NCBI RefSeq assembly: GCF_000512585.2
Contig: NC_089242.1
Coordinates: 3,596,001-3,660,000 of the forward strand
Source: Kwoniella bestiolae CBS 10118
Lineage: Eukaryota > Basidiomycota > Tremellomycetes > Tremellales > Cryptococcaceae
Direction: 5' to 3'
DNA: 64,000 bases
The position numbers and the translations under genes were made by a program. The notes below the pieces were generated by a model that saw only the letters and a program-made list of their open reading frames with translations, was not told the DNA's origin and ran no database searches. Numbering within the stretch: the first letter of the stretch is position 1; each line of letters starts with the position of its first letter. Shown piece after piece: positions 33,599-45,393 of the stretch.

Positions 33599-34150
33599 AT
33601 GTACATCACCAAATCGCTCTTCGCCATCCTCATCTCTCTCCCCCTCTCCCTCTCATCACCGCTTCTCAAACCCGAACACGGGAACATCGAGAACCGACAA
33701 GTGAAGCCTGTCTATCCGGCCGTGCGATTCCTCAATACCTTCCCCTCAACGCTCTGTACAGGTCAGACACTCGACTTGGCCTGAACAGGTGGAGATGGTG
33801 ATTACGCGCTGTACCACTTGGAAGAAAAGGACGGGAAGGGCGCCTGGAAGGTGGATGTTCATACTCGAGCTACATACCAAGGCAAAGGGACAAGACGACT
33901 GATGGATGCCGTTGTATTAGCCAATGTATTATACCCACAATACCACCGATACTTCCATCAGCCTCATCATGAGAGACGCAGTCTCTCCAAACGTCACTTT
34001 GTAAGCTATGCTTGAATTTCATACTGTATATACGCTGAGGATTGGATCGAACGTCGTAGGAACTTCGGTATTGCAGAGGCAAATCGGGATGTCCTGGTCG
34101 AACAGAGATGGTCATTATCTGGACCGATCCCGTTCGTCCAGGCCAAGTAG
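33599..34150 (+). pseudogene. Kre9/Knh1-like tandem copy 3, in-frame TGA at conserved Trp
   Basis: Same three-exon plan as copy 2. The signal peptide (SLFAILISLPLSLSSP) and YPAVRFLNTFPSTLCTGQTL are intact, but the codon for the Trp of the W-E-G-G-D-G motif is TGA (33782-33784). The frame then continues TGGDGDYALYHL. The expected first donor reads GTGGAT near 33850, not GTNNGT; the acceptor before 33924, the exon 2 sequence (SISLIMRDAVSPNVT), the GTAAGC donor and exon 3 (NFGIAEANRDVLVE ... PIPFVQAK, stop 34148-34150) all persist. Two lesions in an otherwise aligned gene point to a recent pseudogene. The alternative, recoding of TGA to Trp, is raised as a finding. Confidence 0.7.
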
Positions 34151-34447
34151 ACGTGTACGAGTACTGTATGGCGATCGCAATACCGCGCAGATGCGAAATT
34201 TGTATAATTTCTTTGCATGCCACAGACCTAATATACATGAATTCATGTCGTGTCGATCTGCACCGAGGGATTCAAGGTGACCTCCCTGGATCATCATATT
34301 ATAATAAAGCTACATGTGAATCGCTATTTGAATTCAAGGTTGAATCCGTTTAGATCTATTATACAGTTTCGTCTTCAACCATCGGCAAAAAATGATTAAG
34401 CGTTAATACTCCGATCGATGGGCGTCAAGGGCTATCATACCGTTCTA

Positions 34448-36617
34448 TCATCTACCATCTCTAGAGTTCGCTCGAACGTTCGCATCTCGATTGCGATTTT
34501 GATTAGGGTTGATTTTCGATATAATACAAGCCAGACCATCACTCGACGCGGTGAAGATACCTTCGACCAAGATGAATTCCTGTCCGGGCATCGAGCGTTC
34601 CGAATCGTCTGTTCCTTGAGGCCACGTTTCGCCGTGGGGAGGTAAATCAGGTATCTGCAGGGGTTGTAGAGGCGTCAGCAAGCAACCTCTTTCGTGCTGT
34701 GTCTATCCCACAAAACTTGTGGTGAATTGGTGACAGATGAGGAAGTAGATATGTTCATCGATACTCACCTTGAGTACGTGAAAGGTGGTATACCCATGTC
34801 CACCCGAACGCCTCTCATTGAACATTATAGGACTTGATTGTTTGGCCGATTCGATATATTTCCTGACGTGGGCACGATCGGAGGGTCGGATCATCGAATA
34901 AAACGGTTGATTCTTGAGCTATCACGACAAATAAGCAATAGTTCTCGTACGATCACGATGATGAACCAGACACAATATCGTCTGGTATAGGTACCAGAAG
35001 CTGATCATGAGAAACAACGATATGCTCACCCTACTTCCATTGATTATTACATCATTACTGATATACATGATCCTGCTCGTATCCGTGAATCTATCGATGA
35101 TGAAGAAAGTCCTAGGCGAAGGTTTATGCGGTGTAGGCCAAGGATGATCGATAGGCGGAGGTGAAAGTGAGATAGAGGTGGAATCAGGTGAAGATGCTAG
35201 TGGAGCTATCGAAGAACTGGGCCATCGCTATTGACATCAAACATTAGTATCCGAAGTCAAACCAGAAGAGGAGTGTTCGACTAACCTTTATAGCGAATTT
35301 ACCGTGTGAGGCTGGAGATATCTCGATAACTTCTCTCGCGGTTAATGCTTGTTCTAGATGATTTCACGGATGCTCAGCCAGATGTTATATAGGAATAACA
35401 TGTGAATCCTCCATGACTTACGCAACGTCCGCTGTCCGTCCACAGCTCTAGTATATAGTGCCAACGACATATTATATACCGTTGAACTAGGCATTCCTTA
35501 TTGTATGAGCAATCCCCCACACACCTCACGTTGTGACATTACTCAAACTCACTATGAACAGCAACATTCCACGTAATATCCATCCTTATGCAAAGCTCTG
35601 TAATAAGCTACACAAGCTGTTTTTTCATCTGTTAACGCTTGACTGCAAGCACGAGAATGCTCAATCAGCGAAGAAACTCATTTTGATCATGTGAGAGTTA
35701 CTCACTAATGAATCTCCCTCAACATGGGTATCTCATCCGGATGAAATATCAAATAACATGATTTCCCTATCAGGTCATTTGGCGTGTATCCCAAGATCTC
35801 TTGCATCGATTCAGATACATAGCTGATCCTAGCCTGATCTCGTGTTATGAGGGAGTCCGGTGAACATCAAGGATTTTTGGTAACAGTCCACGGTAATCGG
35901 CACGCGTAAAACCGATTTAGGCGAGATCGAACGCCAAAAAAACGTTGTTCGGATACAAAGATGTTGTGTTGAAGACGGAGATGAAGTGGGGGAGGGAAGT
36001 GGGGGAGAGAGACAGATCCAAATTAGCACGATTCTATCTCCTTGATGTGACAATCTCTCTGACAACAAAGCACACAGCAAAGGCGACAAGGCTCGAGCGT
36101 GAGAAGGGGGAAAAAGGGATCGGATCTCCATCCCTTTTCAATGGTCCGCATGTGCATCATCGCCGTTTCCCCCTTTAGTTCCCTGGGTGTATTCAGCCAC
36201 TACACGGACCATAGAGGATCGTGGTGATCCCTTTTCGTCAAGAGATCAGATCCATTTCAAGAAGGACACGTCACTCATTAGTCCTACCGTATCCCTTTTC
36301 CCGACATCATCCCGTCGATCCCAATCTCCCCCTACCGGTCCGCAGTCCCTTCGTTGTATGGTGATATGGTGGTATTACAAAGCACGAAAACTCACCTCTT
36401 GGTCAGCACTGCATGCTAGCCAAGCTGATAAACCCAGCTCCTCCTGACTTGATACGCTTGATCCTGTGCCAGGTGGTCGAGACGATCCTGAGCTGCCTGG
36501 TGGTCCGCCTCCTCCCGAGGAATGCGAGTGCGATGATGAGGGACCACTGGCACTGGCGCTTGCGTATCTGTATGGTGAGGTATGGCTACGAGCGTTATTC
36601 GATTGAGGGCGAGACAT
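34448..36617 (-). CDS. two-PAS-domain protein
   Basis: Predicted sensor or signalling protein. ATG 36617-36615 begins a disordered Ser/Gly/Pro-rich exon that ends SAWLACSADQE at a GTGAGT donor near 36390. The next supported exon starts near 35835 with RISYVSESMQEILGYTPNDL, IGKSCYLIFHPDEIPML: a PAS domain of the HPDE type, continued by QALTDEKTACVAYYRALHKD and GYYVECCCS. A second PAS-like unit follows: TFFIIDRFTDTSRIMYISND, FYSMIRPSDRAHVRKYIESA, GGHGYTTFHVLK, EFILVEGIFTASSDGLACII, stop at 34448. No zinc finger, kinase or other output domain is visible. The Cys in GKSCYL sits about where LOV domains have theirs, but the flanking LOV motif NCRFLQ is absent. The first intron would be about 540 nt, far above the local norm, so exon 1 is less certain. 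Confidence 0.72.
36112..36299. repeat. four copies of ATCCCTTTT, two forming an inverted repeat
   Basis: AAAAGGGAT at 36112-36120 and ATCCCTTTT at 36130-36138 form a perfect 9-bp inverted repeat around a 9-nt loop. Direct copies of ATCCCTTTT follow at 36227-36235 and 36291-36299. All lie inside the long first intron of the PAS gene, or in its promoter if exon 1 is wrong. Confidence 0.65.
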
Positions 36618-39582
36618 TATGACGAAGAAGGTGAGAATGAGGTGAGGCAGACAGTCGGGGAATGAGGTTGCGTTCTTTTTAATCGAGGATAGGTAGGAGC
36701 GAAGCAGGATCGTAAGTTCCGTTGAGTTGAAGAGAGTAAAGTCGAGGTAAATTGAGAAGTCAATGTATGGCCGTATGACCCAAAGCCTTATATCTATCTT
36801 TGTAATCCAAGTCGGTGAATGCGTACTCGGCCGCCGGAGTAACGAAGATGACTACTTGGCTGGTAGTTGATTGATTGAACGTTGAATGTGGGGTATCGTT
36901 GAGGGATGAAGTATCATCTAACAAACCCTCTTGGCCATCAATCAATGTTCAACTCTTGGTTCCTGAACCCTATAAGAGTAAGATCTAAATGATCAAGATC
37001 TATCTATCCTTCCTGCTGTTTTGCTAAACCGTGCGGACTGCGGACAACCGTTCGTTACACACAGTACACAATAATTATCGGTACCGGTCTATCCCTAGTA
37101 AAACACCTCCTTCCGATGTTGACGGCCCGCTCGATTGGTGGGTTGACCCGTTTCAGCTTTGACCTAGTAGTCCTAGTACCTGACCTCACTCCTTTGGCGC
37201 TTGTTGCGGCTGCGGTTACCACGATGTCGATGGGTGATGTGTGATGTTTGAACCAAAGGTGGGGGGGGGGGCAGCAGACAAAATGAGATCTTGATACTGG
37301 AAATCTCGGCAAAAAGTATCTATATCTTTCTTTAAGGGCGATCTTTCGATGGGTTGGGTTGCAACGAAGTCGAATGAAGATGGAAATAGATTGATGTCTC
37401 AGATCTGCTCGTACCAGTGAACTAAAATGGCGAAGCGGAGTTTAGTTTCCACACAAGAAGAGTTGTCGGAGCTGTTTCAGGCGATCAATTGGAGGACCGT
37501 AGGTTGAATGGATGTGCGAATGGACGGGTGCCGGGTGAATGAATGGAATGAATGCCAAGTGGATTCCAGTGTTGCTTTTTCTCCGTCCTCTTGCGGCGTA
37601 GGTATCAAGTGTTTGAACTGTAAGACATCAAATAGTAAATAGACAAGCCATAGAGTAAACTCCAAGTCCTCTCTACGACTTATCTTGGTATAAGACAGTC
37701 ACCCATTTTTTTTTCTTTTCTTTCGATTGGAATACATCTTGACTTGGAATTCAATTTGAATTGATTATCAAGATTACTCGTCCGTACATACACGGCATGG
37801 TAAAAGGGTAAAATAAGAGCAAGCGCCCCCGCATACATCGGCTTTTGCTTTTTTCCCACTTTGAAACCCTGATAAGGTGATGTAAATATTAGGGTATACT
37901 ATATTAACAGGTCATAATCAATTTGGGTTGATTGACCTGATCGCCTGTCTGTCCTGTTCTTGGCGGTTGGCCCTGTCTCCCCGTCTTCGTCCTCTTCTTC
38001 TTGCTTGCCTGTCGCTTTGTGGAGGATAAAACCCAAGAGTCATGCATGTTTGGATCACGCTGCGCAGCGTACTCTATTTTCAAAAGTATAAAACAGCCCG
38101 ACCCAACCCGCGCACAATGCCCATCGGCCAACTGCCCAAACAAAACTTTATTAACCAAGGAGAGTGACGTGGTTCGAAAAACTGCGATCGAGATCTACAG
38201 TACGGTTTGGTCAAACCTATTGACCGAAGGTCTTGTTTTCGTTTTGTGTCGTGTTGTCTTCAAGATCCACTTGGGCGTGAACCTTTGCAGTGCAGATCTC
38301 TATGCTGTAACCTGTGCCGGCCCGGCGATGGATCTGTAGTATCGCGTGGCGTGGTTTAGTTAGGAATGTAGATGTTCAAGCGAAGCAACGACGTGATGGG
38401 ACTGAAAGGTGGATCTGTGATCAAGAGAGATAATGCGTTGGGAGAGGAGTGGTGCATCCCGTCAATAACCGTTGATGGAGCGATCACAGCGTCCCGTATC
38501 ATCATGATATTTATGGTTGCGCAGCACTGCACATGTGCAGAAATACATAAACATGCATCATAGCTGATCGTTGACTTCACCATCATACAGCATGCAACGA
38601 TACTCCACTCTCGGCCGTCTCTCGGATCAGACGAAAAGATCCGAGATTATACTTTTCATCTGATCTGATTGCCTAACCTTGACAGCATGTACGTACTAAC
38701 TCTCACCAGTAGGAGGTGGGAGTACGTTTCGATTTTCGTCCTGCTTTTTAAGGTTAATAACATGAAGATCCCGTAAGGGTTAGTGGTATGTAGGGTAAAT
38801 GAAAAGCAGGGGAGGGGGGGAGTTTAAGCGCACCGCGACACATTAAGGGAAGGGTTCTTCAAAGGCATCGTTTGCGCTTGGCGGCTCAGGAGCAGTACGA
38901 GCAAGAAGATCCAAAATTGAGAGATCATTGCAACATCGGATGCTTATGTTCTTGATCATATAAGCGAATGACCAAGTATCAGACGGCTGCTACACATCGA
39001 GATACCAGTTCACCACACGAAGCTTCCTCCCTCAGTTACATCAACTGAGGCTGCAAGTGCAATTGCCCAAACTACTCCTGTATTCAAGGTTTTGCATATA
39101 CATTTTCGATTCCTTAATGGGATCACAAATACCCAACCAAGTAAAGATTTATGGGGCGCGCACGTTGGCATGTCAACCCCCCAAAGCCCCCCTTAGATCT
39201 CATCAAAGATCTCGACTTTCACACGCCACATGCCGATAAGCCATACCACGCTCAATAACGTTTACGTGGTCTAATCAAGCTTAGGCTGACCCTCGGACAC
39301 AGAGCAACAAAGTCATGTTTCGACCACTTTCAAAGCGAGCACAACGCCATACGAAAGTGATCAGACCGATGATCCCACCTAGCTTCCGCAGGACTCCTAA
39401 GGTCAGCCCGAAGTAGCGTCCAGCATGAGACCGATCGACATAAACGTATAGTATACTACGATCAGACACTATATGCATGATATATGTGAATACTGCCTCC
39501 TACCTCTTCACTTCCAACTCCAAATCCACGATCCACAATCGCCAAGAAAAATGAATCATCCATCTCTCGTTCGAATGCTAAC
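36618..39582. other. long gene-free region upstream of the PAS gene
   Basis: About 3.0 kb between the PAS gene start and the stop of the RS helicase gene, both minus strand. I find no convincing coding region. Visible features: an 11-nt G run at 37261-37271, GAAT-rich repeats near 37503-37555, and a T-rich tract near 37707-37722. It probably contains the PAS-gene promoter and perhaps a non-coding transcript. Confidence 0.45.
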
Positions 39583-42500
39583 TTACCATTTCCTACCCTT
39601 CTGAGCTTGAGCTTGAGCTTGAGATCTGCCATTCCCATACCCGTACCCATTTGACCCTCCTCCACCACCACCTTGACTCATATATCCCATCATCGGCGCA
39701 GGCGTAACAGGTCTCGAATTCACTGTACTCCCCCCCTCCCGCTCAGAGGCATACGCATCTAATATCCTAACCACGTCCGTCGTGAGATATTCCAACTCCT
39801 TGATCTCCTCAATAGTCATGGGCTGAACCACCCTAACCTTCTGCTCTTGACCTGAAGTTCCACCCTCGTCCTCGTCATCACTCTCATTCTCTAGAACTTC
39901 GTCATCCCCATGTCCATCTACAATCTTCGAGCTACCCCTATTGACTTGAACGGTAGTCGACTTCCTCCATCGTTCGTCCCGTCCTTTCATCAGGGATTTA
40001 CCCACCCCCTCGAAAACCCTTAACATACACCCATCGAGCAATACCTTCAATCGCTGAACATCGTCCAAGGCATGCAAGTTCCCAATGACAGGTAACCACC
40101 TATCGCACTCCAGTCCCCTTTGAGTGACCACCAGCTCATAAGCACCAAAGAGCATGTATGTCATGGGATCTAATCGAGTCACAGATCGTAGCTGGGTGAT
40201 ACCGCCTGTTTCTTTTCCTCCAAGGGGTACGTTACGCGATTTCTCGCCGAAAGAGTATAATCGCTTTTCGGCGGGGTTGAACGATTCGCTAGCTTGTTCG
40301 GGACCACCGACTTCTCGTTTACGGGAATTGACCGAGGATCCATGGATGAAAACCATCTGTAACGATTAAAACACCACATCACGTCAGTCAGCCAATCGGT
40401 CGTCGTCACGAGGGAAGAGAGAAAGTCTAACCCACCTTATCCTGCGACGTCCTACAAGTCTTATCGGAGGTCCTCAACGCAAAGTTCGGCGCATTCGCCA
40501 TAGCGATCAGTGCAGCCAATAATGGCAGACTATTCCCATGCTCGTTCAATTCAGTCGGTACCGTCGTTCTCCTCCCAATTCTATTGACCGTCCCTCCAGC
40601 CGAAACAGCGATCACTCCAGCCTGGTCAAGGGATTGGAGCAAACTTCCTTTAACCTGTTTGATCTGGAGCATGGTAGGTTTCGATAGGAAATTGTCCGAG
40701 CAGAATTGGTTGGCCGTTCGGTATTCCCCTCGATCGTCCATTGCTGACCATGTGTTGTATGCTGATACGATCGCGAGAGGGTCAGATCGGAATGCGGGGG
40801 GACACCATGAGTCTTTGATTCGGTCGGCTTCGTTCTTCAGAGCGATGGGCGCCAGGAAGGGATCCCGGTTGGTCAGGACTGCTGCTAGTGTCAGAGCGGA
40901 ATCCAAACATCTGAAGAAGGATCCGTATAAACATAGTTTGCCGATGGCAGCTTCAACAGGTAATTGAAGTAAGACCCGTCCGAGCGAAGTGAGGTTCTGG
41001 TTGGCATCCAACGCTCCAAGCATTCGCAGGGTTTCCATAGCAGCGACTATTCGACTAGGTTCGGGTGGCTCGATAGTTGCCGCAAGTACTTCTTCAACTT
41101 CACCGAGGTTGAGCGCCTATACACGAATAGTCAGTCCATTGAACAAACACTTTGCCCTGCACATCCGCACTAACCTTAACATGCATAACAACGTTACTCA
41201 GATCACTTCGTTTCATCTCCACCAACTGATGAGGATCCAGAGCCTGCAGTCTCTTCTTCGAGAGTAATCCATAATATTCACCTTCCCTGTGTCTTCCAGC
41301 TCGTCCAGCTCTCTGGTTCAAATTCGAGGATCCCACCCAAGCAGAAACAAGCGAAGACATGTGTCTCTCAGGATCATACCTCTTCTCCTTGACTCGGGCA
41401 GTATCGACCACGTACACCACATCAGGTATGGTGATGGACGTTTCAGCGATATTGGTAGCCAGTATAATCCTTCTAACACCTTTGGGAGGTGGTCTGAACA
41501 CTTCCTTCTGTTCTGCCGCTGGGATCGTAGAGTGTAGGTAGTGGATGCTGAACTTCGATTGATCGTTGAAATTCGTTCCCAACAACGGTCTTCCTCTGGT
41601 ATCCATTAAAATATCGGCGACTTTCTTGATCTCGTCCCATCCAGGTAAGAACACTAAGACGTGTCCATCATCCGACCGTTTCATTACGTCTGCAATGGTC
41701 AATGCCACGAGGGGATAAGGAATTTCCAGACCCATCCCTGATCCCGGACCGAAATTTGCGGGATCATGACTGAGTTCCTTGTTCAGGTATTCAGCCACAT
41801 TCTTCTCGTTGAACACCCATCCTCCCTTGTTTTGCGGGATACCTTGCAATTGAGGTACGATCTCATCGAGATATGATCGCTCGACCGGGAAAGTACGTCC
41901 AGGTACTTCAGCAACGGGTGCTTCTCTACCACGCGCATCCGCAAAGTAACTCTTGAATAGAGTCGGGTCAATCGTAGCCGACATGAGAACGACTTTGAGA
42001 GGTTTCTTCCTGGATATTCGATCGGCAAGCAGTCGTTTTAAAACCACCAGCAATAAATCGGTATCGATATCTCTCTCGTGAACTTCATCTACGACTATAT
42101 GAGTGACTTCATCCATCCGAGCCACAGCGTTGGGATCTGCCGTAGAGCCTAAAGCAGATTGCATCCTCTTGAGGAAGATACCGGTGGTACAGAAGGTGAT
42201 ACTTCCGTTAGGTTGAGGTAACTTGACATCGAATCTGACTTGATATCCAACTTCTCTGCCCAACGGTTGACCTCTTTCATCTGCTATTCGCTCGGCAACT
42301 GACATTGCGGCGAGTCTTCTAGGTTGCGTACAGACGATATTGCATTTCGCTCCCTCTCCTCGGTTGATATAATGGTCGAACAGCAGCTGAGGTACCTGAG
42401 TGGTCTTACCAGATCCAGTAGCAGCCATCACAATGGTAACGTCGTTGACTTCGATCTTAGCGAGAATTTCTGTCGCCCGAGATGTCACAGGAAGGGCATT

Positions 42501-44746
42501 TCGCTGAGCCCTCATAGCCTCGAGTTTGGGATCACTCTCGTAAGCTGCTAATCTATCTTGGAGATCCAGCGATTTGTTCATCAAATCCTTTTCGCTGGAT
42601 TGGTGGTTTCTTCCAGACGACCAAGTAGGTAATGGGTGATGTTCACCGGCGGCTAAAGTAGAAGGAGGAGCGTTCGCCCATAATCCTGAATTCCTAATAT
42701 CACCACATAATCCTTGTATATCTTCGTTGAGTCGATCAGACATCTGGAATACCAAATGGGGTGCCAGACCGAGGTTCGCACTTTTATCTTTCTTGGAAGC
42801 TTCGATGAAATCCTTCCATAATCCTGGATCACAGCTTTCCAAGTACTGCGTAACATCCAAATAGGCTTTCACTTGGGCACCTTTCTTACTTGATGATTGG
42901 CCCATACCTATCTTTCTGTTGCCAACAGTGATGACCGCATCCCAAACCATAACGCTTGATGGTTTACCTTTTCGTCCACCTTTATGAGAATTCTGAGTTG
43001 TTTGAGAAAACTCGATATCGGGTTTACCGAACTTGTACCTCGCACAATAGTATTCCATAAACTGTCGGGCGCGATCGTACGAGATTTCAGAACCGTCAGA
43101 CAGCTTTGCGGTCTCGTTATTTCCTCCAGGTACAGGTGCTGAGGATGTGGGCCCAGCGCCGTTGGCTGCCGAAGGAGACTTTCCACCACCTTTGCCTTGC
43201 TCCAGCTATCATGGGCTCGACATTAGCCTAGGATGGACTTCCACAGCTAGTGATGCTTACCATTCCAGCAGCCGTAAGCTGAAGTACCGCACTGAGTGCT
43301 GCCAATTTCTCCGCCTCTTTCCTTGAAGGATGATCCCCCACCCCCATTATCCCCGATCGCGCATCACCATTAACCGTTACTCTGATCATCAAAAGCGTAT
43401 CATCAGCTACTCCCTACGCCATCAACGACGGAGATTTCTGAGTAGCTCACCTACAAACCCTCTTATTCCCAATCATCCCTTCTTCAGCCCTATACTCCCC
43501 ACTCATCTCCGCACCACCGCCATTCCCCAGATAATTCGCCAACGGGGCTTTTGGATTCTCTGCCCACTGTGCCTTCAGCTGCACACCTCTACCGTATTGA
43601 TCCATGATCTGCGCATGATCCCTGAAGGGTGGTGATAGTTGTCTAGCATTGTTGTTTACGGCTCCTGAGCCAGAGCCAGAGGGACCCGCACCACCACCTC
43701 TTCGAGCGGCGTTGTGTCCCTTTGATGAACGATATTTCGAAGGTCCAGCCATGTCTTCTTCGTATTCCTCTGTTCCAGGACTTGTCGATTGACTACGATG
43801 GTGAGGTGAGGTCGCTCTAGGTGGAGGATGAGGGGATTGGGATCTTGGTCCGGTAGGTGGTGGCCTATCAGCTCTGGGACCTTGGGGAATAAGTTTACTT
43901 GATGAAGTACCCCTAGGACCAGTAGGTATAGGTTTAGATACTTTACTAGATGGCTGTGAGGGGATGAGAGTAGGTGAAGGAGCTCTTTTGGAAGGGATGG
44001 ACGATGTTGGCTTTGCAACACTGGACGAAGAATGACGATGACATGTCAGCCCAAGTGGGAGTTAAGACGACAATGCAGAGGGGAAGGATAGAGGTAACAT
44101 ACCTTTCAGTCTGCTCTGATTGGTTATAAAACCCTCCTAATCTGTCTTTCAAGCTCTTCTTCTGAACTTCCTTCTCACCGTTCTTGCTTTGTGATTCACT
44201 ATCAAACTTGGACGGATTACCAGTTCCGAATCGCTTCGCTCGTTCTTCAGCCTTTGTAAGCCCTCTTGGAGGTGGTAATGGTGGTGAAGGAGAACGAGAG
44301 TATGAATGGGAGTTTCGTCGAGGGATGTAAGAGTCCCCACGTAATGGTGAGTGACGCCGTCTGGGAGGAGTGGGACTTCTATACCGAGGAGGGGAGGGTG
44401 AGGGTGATAATGATCTCGAACGACTTCGTTCAGGAATGTATGTATCGGTTTCTCTGAGGGGTGATCTGACTCTTCTTCCTCGTTCTCTGGAGGGTGATCG
44501 GGAGTATCTTCTTCTAGGAGGTGAAAGGGGTGGACGATAACTTTCAATTTCCCTCCTATAAGCTGGTATACCACTTTTCTCGGGTGACCTTGACCTTGAT
44601 CTTTCCTGACTGAAGGAGGGTTTAGCAGGTAATGAGAAAGAGGGTTTGGGTATACCCTGTGTTATTTGTGGTGTTAACGAGGTGGTAGATACAGGTTTGG
44701 AAGGTAATGAAAAGTTGATTCTAGCCGAGAGAGGTTGATTTGACAT
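39583..44746 (-). CDS. DExH-box RNA helicase with N-terminal RS-rich extension and two dsRNA-binding domains
   Basis: Predicted 1606-aa RNA helicase from six exons (44103-44746, 43451-44020, 43261-43381, 41175-43205, 40436-41116, 39583-40356), frame-continuous throughout. Residues 1-300 are rich in RS/SP dipeptides (RSRSRSPEKS, RSPSRERGRR) and P-T-G-P-R repeats. A dsRBD-like unit lies near 370-445 (NPKAPLANYL ... HPSRKEAEKLAALSAVLQL) and a second near 490-570 (FMEYYCARYKFGKPDIEF ... SSSKKGAQVKAYLDV). The helicase core has motif I GSGKTTQ, CTQPRRLAA, motif II DEVHERD, motif III SATID, ATNIAETS and motif VI NQRAGRAGR, then the winged-helix/ratchet region (GRVLLQLPVEAAIGKL), an OB-fold (FVFIHGSSVNS-like start at 40356; YMLFGAYELV) and a Gly/Gln-rich tail. 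Relatives are DHX9/DHX36/DHX57-type helicases. A shorter form from ATG 43752 is possible. Confidence 0.82.
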
Positions 44747-45393
44747 GGGTGTTAGAGTCGATCCATGCGGTACAAGTAGTCCTTGAGTTGACCTTGACCT
44801 GATGGCTGATAGGATTGAGGTGATTTTGATTATTATGATAAACGATATGATATGTTATGGTTCAGTGGTACTTGGTACGGAAAAGTTGAAGGTCGGATGT
44901 GATGACGAAATCTAGTGATTTTAATGTTGAAAATAAATTGGAGCAACGGTCCAAACGTTGACGGCAGTGTTTATGGTAGTAGCTAGGGTGGATCTTTTTG
45001 TATACTGATGATCTCCTTGTCCTCTTGATGATGTTGAGTTGAGGTGCACTCAAAGTACAAGAAAAGCTGCGCTGCACACGACGGCTCTTTTGATAATTTC
45101 GACATTAATCATGACCCTCCTCCTCCGTAACGGAACCAAATTCACAACTGATTCATCACTCGTATATATGCGATAAACGATGATGCATCATTCTCATTTC
45201 TCATTCAGAGAGACGATACTACTATACTACTACTATCTGCTGTATATGATCGACTATACCACCATCCATCCAAATGTCCTTGTCGCCCAGATTGGGATCC
45301 ATATATCAGTTTTGTTGAAAATATCTGATAATCGTGTGTGAGATGTCTGCCTGCCTGAAAGCTATACACATGAACCAAATCATATTATCAGTG
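44747..45393. promoter_or_regulatory. intergenic region, promoter of the helicase gene
   Basis: 647 bp between the helicase start and the kinase stop, both minus strand. It should contain the helicase promoter and the kinase 3' UTR. ACTACTATACTACTACTATC near 45210-45230 is a simple repeat; nothing else is clear. Confidence 0.4.

Noticed and set aside
43447..43752. Separate gene start (MAGPSKYRS) for the DExH helicase
   Set aside because: The frame continues upstream without a stop across a good GTATGT intron into the RS-rich exon, so one long gene is preferred; kept as an alternative start only.
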